NCBI RefSeq assembly: GCF_011682175.1
Contig: NZ_WHJG01000055.1
Location: 1-40,776 of the forward strand
Reading direction: 5' to 3'
Length of the DNA stretch: 40,776 bases
DNA from: Massilia frigida
GTDB taxonomy: Bacteria; Pseudomonadota; Gammaproteobacteria; Burkholderiales; Burkholderiaceae_D
Shown here piece after piece: positions 35,049 to 40,776 of this stretch. The notes beneath the pieces are model-generated. The model did no database searches, was not told the DNA's origin, and saw only the letters and a program-made list of their open reading frames with translations. The position numbers and the translations under genes were made by a program. How positions within the stretch are numbered: position 1 is the first letter of the stretch; each line of letters starts with the position of its first letter.

Positions 35049-36245
35049 CTACAACAGATGGTCGAGCATGTCGGGCCCGAACACTTCACGGTGCAGGCGG
35101 GTCACCGGCACCCCGGCGCCGACCAGCGCCAGCCATTGCGCCTGCATGAAGGGCAGCGGACCGCACATATAGACATTGGCTTCGCTACGCGGCCAGGCCG
35201 GCAGCCGCGCCACATCCATCCATCCCGCCAGCACGCCGCTGTCGTGAGCGCTTACTTCCTCGTAGAAGGTGACCAGCTGCAAGTGCGGCATGAGCTTTTG
35301 CGCAGCGGCCACGTCGAGCCGGTGAGCGTGATGCGCGGCATTGCGGGCGGCATGCGCAAAAATCACGCGGCGCTGCGGATTGACCTGGGCAATGCGTTTG
35401 AGCGCGGCGATCATCGGCGTGATGCCGATCCCGGCCGACAGCAGCACCACCGGCTCGTCCGATTCGGTATCCGGGGCAAAATCGCCGAACGGCGGCGACA
35501 CCTGCAACACGCTGCCGACGCGCACTTGGTCGTGAATCCAGTTCGACACTTCCCCTGCTGGCGTGCCGGCCCCGGCCGGCGAGCGCTTGACCGAGACCCG
35601 CAGGCTGTCCGGCTGGGTCGTGTCCGACAGGCTGTACTGGCGAATCTGGCGATGTCCGTCGGCAAAGTCGACCTCCACGCTCAGGTACTGCCCGGGCTTG
35701 CCGGCTGGCGACGGCGCGCCATCGTTCGGCGTCATGCGGATCGACACCACGTCCGCGCTTTCCTGCGTCACCTCGGTCACGCGCATGGCGCGGCGCTGGC
35801 CCGGGGCAATGCCGGCCTTGGCGTACATGGCGCGCTCGGCCTCGATGAACAAGGTGGCCAGCGCATGATAAGCCTCGTCCCAGGCCGCCAGCAGCGGCGG
35901 CGTGGCGGCCTCGCCCAGGGTGCTGGCGATGGCGCCGAGCAGGTGGCGCCCCACGACCGGATAATGTTCGGCGCGAATGCCGATCGACACATGCTTGTGG
36001 ACGATGCGCTCGATCACCGGCGCCAGTGCGCCCGGGTCGCCGATGTTGGCGGCGTAGGCGAACACGGCCGAAGCGAGCGACTGCTGCTGGGCGCCGGTGG
36101 CCTGGTTGCCCATATTGAACAGGTTGGTCAACTCGGGATGCGCGGCGAACATGGTGCGGTAAAACGTGGTGGTGATCGCCACGCCATGCTGGCGCAGCAC
36201 GGGAACGCTGGCGTCGATGTAGGGACGGGATGCGGCAGAAATCAT
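35049..36245 (-). CDS. hmp: flavohaemoglobin, nitric oxide dioxygenase
   Basis: The protein has 398 residues from ATG 36245 (AAAGG upstream on that strand). The globin domain (1-145) keeps Y29, Q53 and the haem-ligating H85, the same positions as in E. coli Hmp. The FAD domain has GQYLSVEVDFADGHRQIRQYSLSD. The NAD domain has LLSAGIGITPMIAALKRI and YMCGPLPFMQAQ. It oxidises NO to nitrate with O2 and NAD(P)H in the cytoplasm. An NsrR-like dyad lies at 36262-36280, just before the start, and nsrR is the next gene upstream on the same strand. This fits NO-induced derepression. Confidence 0.96.
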   Translation of the reverse strand: MISAASRPYIDASVPVLRQHGVAITTTFYRTMFAAHPELTNLFNMGNQATGAQQQSLASAVFAYAANIGDPGALAPVIERIVHKHVSIGIRAEHYPVVGRHLLGAIASTLGEAATPPLLAAWDEAYHALATLFIEAERAMYAKAGIAPGQRRAMRVTEVTQESADVVSIRMTPNDGAPSPAGKPGQYLSVEVDFADGHRQIRQYSLSDTTQPDSLRVSVKRSPAGAGTPAGEVSNWIHDQVRVGSVLQVSPPFGDFAPDTESDEPVVLLSAGIGITPMIAALKRIAQVNPQRRVIFAHAARNAAHHAHRLDVAAAQKLMPHLQLVTFYEEVSAHDSGVLAGWMDVARLPAWPRSEANVYMCGPLPFMQAQWLALVGAGVPVTRLHREVFGPDMLDHLL

Positions 36246-36261
36246 GGTAACCTTTCAATAT

Positions 36262-36280
36262 GTTGCATATGAGATGCAAC
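36262..36280 (-). promoter_or_regulatory. NsrR-like operator upstream of hmp
   Basis: A perfect dyad of 7-bp arms with a 5-bp centre, GTTGCAT-atgag-ATGCAAC, lies 17 bases from the hmp start codon. Compared with the NsrR consensus gATGyATTTnAAATrCATc (as I recall it), most positions agree; the outer A/T pair is reversed in each arm. It fits repression of hmp by NsrR. Confidence 0.68.
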
Positions 36281-36332
36281 TTTAATGTCGTAAAAAAGAC
36301 GCGTATCGACGCGTCCGTGCCAAGCAGCGGTG

Positions 36333-36797
36333 TCAGGCAGCGATGTCCTTGCCCTGGTCGAGGAACATCCTGTGCATGAGCACGATTTTCTCACCCGTGT
36401 TGCCGTGGGTGATATGGGCCAGGGTGACCTTGTCCATGGCGCCATAAAACGCATCCATGCCGGTCTTGAGGGCGGCGCGCAGCTGGCAGTCACCGCTCAG
36501 GCGGCAACCGCTGCCTTCGCAGTCGACCAGTTCGCTATCGCCTTCCAGCGCCCGCAATACCGTGCCGATCGACAGGGTGGCGCTATCGGCGGCCAGGCGC
36601 AGGCCGCCGTTGCGTCCGCGAATGGCGCTGACCCAGCCGGCGCGGGCCAAATGGCCCACCACCTTGACCAGATGGTTGACCGGCAACTCGAACTGGGCGG
36701 CGACTTCGGCCACCGTCACCGGCACGCGCCGCTCCCCCGCACGCGCCAGGTAAATCAGGACGCGCAAGCCGATATCGGTAAAACGGGTGAGGCGCAT
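36333..36797 (-). CDS. nsrR: Rrf2-family NO-sensing repressor NsrR
   Basis: The protein has 154 residues from ATG 36797; the frame is open further upstream through the operator region, which is unlikely to be translated. It starts MRLTRFTDIGLRVLIYLA, typical of NsrR. The winged HTH is VTVAEVAAQFELPVNHLVKVVGHLARAGWVSAIRGRNGGLRLA (about 27-69). Three cysteines, C93, C98 and C104, have the same 5/6 spacing as the iron-sulphur ligands of E. coli NsrR (91, 96, 102). It should repress hmp and probably itself until NO damages the cluster. Operators are seen before both genes. Confidence 0.93.
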   Translation of the reverse strand: MRLTRFTDIGLRVLIYLARAGERRVPVTVAEVAAQFELPVNHLVKVVGHLARAGWVSAIRGRNGGLRLAADSATLSIGTVLRALEGDSELVDCEGSGCRLSGDCQLRAALKTGMDAFYGAMDKVTLAHITHGNTGEKIVLMHRMFLDQGKDIAA

Positions 36798-36830
36798 GGG
36801 AACTCCCGGGATGAACACATGCATTCTAGC

Positions 36831-36855
36831 AAAGGTGCATTGGAAATGCATGTTT
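36831..36855 (-). promoter_or_regulatory. NsrR-like operator upstream of nsrR
   Basis: TGCATT-gga-AATGCA (36836-36850) lies inside AAAGGTGCATTGGAAATGCA plus TGTTT, close to the NsrR consensus with T/A-rich flanks. It is 34 bases before the nsrR start codon and suggests autorepression. It also lies about 95 bases before the divergent DUF2167 gene and might affect it. Confidence 0.6.
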
Positions 36856-36950
36856 AAAATTCGACAAAATATTGTGCCAGCGAAATAATTATTCTATACG
36901 CAATGATTCAGCCGTAAAATGTCCGACCTATATGTACAGATGAGAATGCC

Positions 36951-37856
36951 ATGTTCAAACACCTTTCCCTAGCCCTGTTCCTGCTGGCGCTCGGCTGCAT
37001 GACCGGCGCCCACGCCCAGGCGCCGGGTGACGACAAGGCCGTCAGCGTCGAGCAATTCGTCGCCTCGCTCAAGCCGCAAAGCGGCAAGATCGACCTGCCC
37101 GGCGGACTGGCCACCCTGAACCTGCCCGACAGCTTCCGTTACCTCACGCCGGCCGACGCCGAGCGCGTGCTGGTGCAGGCCTGGGGCAATCCACCCGGCC
37201 ACAAAAGCCTGGGCATGATCGTGCCGGCCAGCGGCGTGATGGGCAAGGATGGCTGGGGCGTGATCATCACCTATGAAGGCGACGGCCACGTCGCGGACAA
37301 TGAAGCCGATACCATCAAGTACGACGAGCTGCTCAAGGACATGCAGGAAGCGGTTCTGGAGGAAAACAAGGAGCGCAAGACCCAGGGCTACGCGGCGATG
37401 CAGCTGGTCGGCTGGGCCGAGAAGCCCAGCTACGAAAAAACCACGCACAAGATGTTCTGGGCCAAGGAATTGTCGATCGCGGGCGAGGCGGAACATAGCC
37501 TGAACTACAACATCCGCGTGCTCGGCCGCCAGGGCGTGCTGGTGCTCAACGCGGTTGCCAGCATGGACCAGATCGCCAGCATCCGCCAGGAAATGAGCAA
37601 AGTTACGGCCTTCAGCGACTTCACGCCGGGCAACCGCTACGCCGACTACAACCCGGCCACTGACAAGATGGCCGAATATGGCCTGGCGGCCCTGGTCGCC
37701 GGTGGCGTGGCCTCCAAGCTCGGCCTGTTCGGCAAACTGCTGGTTTTTCTGCTCGCCTTCAAGAAGCTGATCATCATCGCCGTCGGCGGCGCTGGCGTGG
37801 CGATTGTCAACTTTTTCCGAGGCAAGCGCGGCGACAAAGTCGATCTCGGCAAGTGA
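36951..37856 (+). CDS. DUF2167 domain-containing membrane protein
   Basis: The protein has 301 residues from ATG 36951 (GATGAGA upstream). It has a signal peptide (1-23, ending AHAQA), then the DUF2167 domain: SGKIDLPGGLATLNLPDSFRYLTPADAERVLVQAWGNPPG near 45-84, GWGVIITYEGDGHVADNEADTIKYDELLKDMQ near 101-132, and GWAEKPSYEKTTHKMFWAKEL near 153-173. About 250-290 form hydrophobic segments (LFGKLLVFLLAFKKLIIIAVGGAGVAIVNFF) followed by a basic end, so it sits in the inner membrane with the domain in the periplasm. The function of the family is unknown. It is divergent from nsrR. Confidence 0.88.
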   Translation: MFKHLSLALFLLALGCMTGAHAQAPGDDKAVSVEQFVASLKPQSGKIDLPGGLATLNLPDSFRYLTPADAERVLVQAWGNPPGHKSLGMIVPASGVMGKDGWGVIITYEGDGHVADNEADTIKYDELLKDMQEAVLEENKERKTQGYAAMQLVGWAEKPSYEKTTHKMFWAKELSIAGEAEHSLNYNIRVLGRQGVLVLNAVASMDQIASIRQEMSKVTAFSDFTPGNRYADYNPATDKMAEYGLAALVAGGVASKLGLFGKLLVFLLAFKKLIIIAVGGAGVAIVNFFRGKRGDKVDLGK

Positions 37857-38006
37857 TATGGCGGCCTGTTCGCGCCCCGGCGTGGAAGGGCCGTTGTCAG
37901 TCTGACCCAGCCCGTTTTTCGCGTGCAAAAGATGTGTATAAGTAAATGGCAATAGCCCCTATAATCGCTGCTGCCATTCATCTAGCGCGACAAAAGGGAC
38001 GAATCC

Positions 38007-39479
38007 GTGAATCAAACTCTGGGCCAGAAGCTGTTCCGCATCAAACCTGCCGGTAGCACGACCAACCCCCCACCCGGGCACGCAGGAACGGGCCTGGCGC
38101 GCACCATGGGATTGTTCCCGCTGACCATGATCGGCGTGGGCGCCACCATCGGCACCGGCATTTTCTTCACCATGGTCGAGGCGGTGCCCAAGGCCGGCCC
38201 CTCGGTCGTGCTGTCGTTCCTGCTGGCTGCGCTCACCGCCGGTCTGACCGCATTGTGCTACGCCGAACTGTCGTTCCGCATTCCGGCGTCCGGCTCGTCC
38301 TACTCGTTTGCGTATGCCACCGTAGGCGAATTCGCCGCCTTCATCATGGCTGCCTGCCTGCTGCTCGAATACGGGCTGGCGGCGAGCGCCACCGCCATCG
38401 GCTGGTCGGCCTACCTGAACAACTTCCTCACCAACGCCTTCGGCTGGCAGATACCGGAGCTGCTGCGAACGCCGATGTTCGTCTCCGGGGAGCACGGCAT
38501 GGAAATCCGGGCGGGGCACATTAACCTGCCGCCGATTTTGCTGGTGATTATGTGCTGCGTGCTGCTGATTCGCGGCACCAAGGAATCGGCCACCACCAAT
38601 GCCATCATGGTGCTGGTCAAGCTGGCGATCCTGGTGTTCTTCGTGGTGATCGCGTTTTCCGGCTTCGACATCAATAACTTCAAGCCGTTCTTCAACACCG
38701 ACAATAGCAAGGGCTTTGCCGGCATGGCCGGGGTGACGGCTGCCGCCGGCACGGTGTTCTTCTCGTTCATCGGCCTCGATACAGTGGCCACGGCAGGCGA
38801 AGAAGTGCGCAACCCGACCCGCAACGTGCCGATCGGCATTCTGGCGGCACTCGGCATCGTCACCGTGTTCTATATGCTGGTGGCGGTCGCCGCTTTGGGC
38901 GCCCAGCCGGCCAAGATGTTCGAAGGCCAGGAAGCGGGCCTGGCGGTGATTCTGCAGAACGTGACGGGCAAGACCTGGCCGGCGCTGATCCTGTCGGCCG
39001 GCGCCGTCATTTCCGTGTTCAGCGTGACGCTGGTAACGATTTATGGGCAGACCCGGATCTTGTACGCGATCAGCAAGGATGGCTTGATTCCGCCAACGTT
39101 CCAGAAAGTCAGCCCGCGCACCCAGTCGCCGGTCAGCAATACCCTGATCGTGTGCCTGGTGGTGGGGCTGGTGGCGGGATTTGTCGATTCGACTTATTTG
39201 TGGGACATGGTCAGCATGGGCACCTTGACGGCGTTCATCGTGGTGTCGGTGGCGGTGCCGGTGATGCGCAAGAAGATGGGCGAATCGCTGGTCAAGGGCT
39301 TCCGCGTGCCGTTCGGCCCGTACGTGGTGCCGGGCCTGAGTATCTGTGCCTGCCTGTACATCATGAAAGACTTGTCCAAGACCACGTTCACCGTCTTCGC
39401 GATCTGGATGAGCGTGGCGGTGCTGGCGTATTTCGCGTACAGCATCCGCCATTCGCGGCTGAACGATAGCGCGGCCTGA
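38007..39479 (+). CDS. APC-superfamily amino acid permease (cationic amino acid transporter type)
   Basis: The protein has 490 residues from GTG 38007, supported by AAGGGA seven bases upstream. It has about 12 hydrophobic segments. The first carries MIGVGATIGTGIFFTM (about 45-60), the unwound helix of APC transporters, followed by CYAELSFRIPASGSSYSFAYATVGEF near 88-113. FFSFIGLDTVATAGEEVRNPTRNVPIGI near 251-278 is typical of the CAT group. The substrate is likely arginine, lysine or other amino acids, but is not certain from sequence. A perfect TATAAT lies at 37960-37965 with a poor -35. It is separated from the AST operon by about 6.7 kb; a link to arginine use is possible but unproven. Confidence 0.9.
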   Translation: MNQTLGQKLFRIKPAGSTTNPPPGHAGTGLARTMGLFPLTMIGVGATIGTGIFFTMVEAVPKAGPSVVLSFLLAALTAGLTALCYAELSFRIPASGSSYSFAYATVGEFAAFIMAACLLLEYGLAASATAIGWSAYLNNFLTNAFGWQIPELLRTPMFVSGEHGMEIRAGHINLPPILLVIMCCVLLIRGTKESATTNAIMVLVKLAILVFFVVIAFSGFDINNFKPFFNTDNSKGFAGMAGVTAAAGTVFFSFIGLDTVATAGEEVRNPTRNVPIGILAALGIVTVFYMLVAVAALGAQPAKMFEGQEAGLAVILQNVTGKTWPALILSAGAVISVFSVTLVTIYGQTRILYAISKDGLIPPTFQKVSPRTQSPVSNTLIVCLVVGLVAGFVDSTYLWDMVSMGTLTAFIVVSVAVPVMRKKMGESLVKGFRVPFGPYVVPGLSICACLYIMKDLSKTTFTVFAIWMSVAVLAYFAYSIRHSRLNDSAA

Positions 39480-39500
39480 CGGCTGGGGCTGAAGAGGCTT

Positions 39501-40028
39501 ATGTTTCGTCCATTTCAAGCGATTGAAGATGCCGAGTGTGTTCCCGATCCTCACGTCCGTGACCGCCTTCTTGAGGCGGCGATCACGTTTCTTTCGGCGC
39601 AGGGTGATGTGCAATCTTTCGAAGTGCAATACGCCATGGGCTACGCATGGTATCAACGTTGCGCCGATACGAAAATACGGAGTGACGGCGTGATTCATCA
39701 TTTGCGTAATGCCTTGCAAATAAATCCTGATCACAAATACGCCCTTCTCTACCTTGGACATCATTACTACGACCAACGGCAATTCGTGGAAGCACTGGAT
39801 ATATTTTCAAAATTTCAAGACAGGGATTTTTTGACACTCGGTCAAGCTTGGCGCGATTCCAAAGTAGCGGAATTGGTTCTGTGCTGCAGGTTGCAACTTC
39901 GCGATCAGAAAAATCTCAAGGAAGCCATACATCGTTTTTGCGAAGCCATGACATTCTGTGACGAGCAGATGAATCCCGCTCCAAAAGAGCTGACGGAGAC
40001 GCTGATGGGTATGAGTTCGACGGACTAA
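39501..40028 (+). CDS. hypothetical protein with a TPR-like segment
   Basis: The protein has 175 residues from ATG 39501 (GAAGAGG upstream), 21 bases after the permease stop. Residues 42-110 have helical pairs with the TPR pattern: VIHHLRNALQINPDHKYALLYLGHHYYDQRQFVEALDIFSKF. The rest is helical and charged, with no signal peptide or membrane helix. I do not recognise a named family. Codon use is less GC-rich than in the permease, so it may be an accessory acquisition that is only by chance in the same direction. Confidence 0.65.
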   Translation: MFRPFQAIEDAECVPDPHVRDRLLEAAITFLSAQGDVQSFEVQYAMGYAWYQRCADTKIRSDGVIHHLRNALQINPDHKYALLYLGHHYYDQRQFVEALDIFSKFQDRDFLTLGQAWRDSKVAELVLCCRLQLRDQKNLKEAIHRFCEAMTFCDEQMNPAPKELTETLMGMSSTD

Positions 40029-40113
40029 GGGGGCGGTGCCGAGAAGCTCCACCACCGGCGCGTGTTATTGAAGTGTATGAGTATGTAAGGACGGTGTTTT
40101 TTATGGAGTACAA

Positions 40114-40629
40114 ATGCGCTTGCAGGTAGCTTTTTCACTTTTAGTACTTTTTGTGGCGGCCTGTACCCGTTCAGAAGATATTCACGCGCCACTCCCAGTC
40201 AAAGAACAAGCCGGCCACGAGCCGATGTCCCACGGCCGATCTTCTGCACCTTCGCGCATTACGGGTGAAGGAATCGATCGAAAGAACCCTGCCGAAACCA
40301 GATTTCAAACCACCGATTGGCACAAAATAAGTCTCCCAGGAAAAACATTGGAGCTGATTGATCCTGTGAAAATCGAGGTTTTGCAGTTCAGTGCCGACGG
40401 CTATGTTAGCGCGACAATCGGTACCAAGGAAGCCCTCGCAGGTCCGATTTTTTTATGGAAGATCAAGAACGGTATTTTGCTTATTTCTGAGGACAATGAT
40501 TCTTCCGTTGCCACTGAACTGAGCAAGCCCCGAATTCACGGGGATCCTTTGAGTGTTTTAGATCAGACTCTAAGCGTTACTGAGAAGAATGGCGGAGAAA
40601 TTCAATACAAATTATCACAGACCCGGTAG
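40114..40629 (+). CDS. hypothetical lipoprotein
   Basis: The protein has 171 residues from ATG 40114 (GGAG upstream). It has a short signal peptide ending in the lipobox VAAC, so Cys17 should be lipidated. A low-complexity spacer (about 18-60) leads to a small beta-rich domain (TLELIDPVKIEVLQFSADGYVSATIGTKEALAGPIFLWKIKNGILLISED) that resembles domains of periplasmic lipocalin-like or META-like proteins only in general pattern. No family is recognised. Base composition is less GC-rich, as in the gene before it, from which it is separated by 85 bases. Confidence 0.68.
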   Translation: MRLQVAFSLLVLFVAACTRSEDIHAPLPVKEQAGHEPMSHGRSSAPSRITGEGIDRKNPAETRFQTTDWHKISLPGKTLELIDPVKIEVLQFSADGYVSATIGTKEALAGPIFLWKIKNGILLISEDNDSSVATELSKPRIHGDPLSVLDQTLSVTEKNGGEIQYKLSQTR

Positions 40630-40717
40630 CCTAAGCTGCCACATAAAAGGGCCCTATGACGTTTCCGGTGAAACTTGACATCGGCTATGCTGTGAGGTTC
40701 TACCGTCCCGGAGTGCG

Positions 40718-40766
40718 GTCAAGGGCGGCGCGCGCTGCGCGCGTGCCGGCGTAGCGCACCCTTGAC
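40718..40766. repeat. inverted repeat at the right edge
   Basis: Arms GTCAAGGG (40718-40725) and CCCTTGAC (40759-40766) enclose a GCGCGC-rich centre that can form an inner stem. No T-run follows. It may be a dispersed palindromic repeat or the end of a mobile element continuing beyond the window. The 147 bases after the lipoprotein gene hold no other feature I can see. Confidence 0.6.
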
Positions 40767-40776
40767 GGCATGCAGG

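Noticed and set aside
37926-37945. AAAAGATGTGTATA near the permease promoter, resembling part of the MITE end.
   Set aside because: Only 14 bases match, there is no second end and no duplication; a chance match in an AT-rich promoter is more likely.

Overview
The window looks like the chromosome of a GC-rich betaproteobacterium of the Oxalobacteraceae (Massilia/Duganella/Janthinobacterium type). This is an inference from the very high GC with GC-rich third codon positions, PEP-CTERM proteins, the dispersed CCGGGGTC...GACCCCGG palindromes, the AruF/AruG form of the arginine succinyltransferase (AST) pathway, and an NsrR/Hmp pair. No tRNA, rRNA or CRISPR array was seen.

Left region (1-9795): a type VI secretion (T6SS) effector island. 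The end of an IS66-like element cuts off the front of a vgrG, leaving only the C-terminal spike repeats. Downstream in one orientation lie a DUF6484 protein, a DUF2169 adaptor, a ketoacyl-synthase-like protein without its catalytic residues, a DUF4150 PAAR-like protein, a predicted GHH-type HNH nuclease effector, two tandem beta-propeller-like putative immunity proteins, a TIGR02270/HEAT-like protein and a thioredoxin-like protein. A 207-bp MITE sits inside the second immunity gene. It has Tn5-mosaic-end-like termini and a 9-bp target duplication, and it supplies the new start codon. The island ends next to a WYL-domain gene fragment.

9858-16690: a glutathione S-transferase, then a sugar locus of a GPH-family symporter, a GH94 phosphorylase (probably cellobionate-type) and a convergent GntR-like LacI-family regulator. 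The symporter promoter has a perfect ATGTTA-N4-TAACAT operator just after the -10 box. A possible small RNA with its own terminator, and an HDOD protein, follow.

16807-31323: a MarR-type regulator with a small partner protein, an AraC-type ArgR-like regulator, then a complete arginine succinyltransferase operon astC-aruF-aruG-astD-astB with a giant NAD-glutamate dehydrogenase inserted before astE. An ArgR-type half-site precedes the -10 box of astC. The operon would take arginine to succinate plus two glutamates, and the dehydrogenase would feed glutamate into the TCA cycle.

31374-40776: a XenA-like ene-reductase, two paralogous PEP-CTERM proteins flanking an unrelated secreted protein, flavohaemoglobin Hmp with its NO sensor NsrR (two NsrR-like operators), a DUF2167 membrane protein, a CAT-type amino acid permease, and two less GC-rich hypothetical genes, one of them a lipoprotein.
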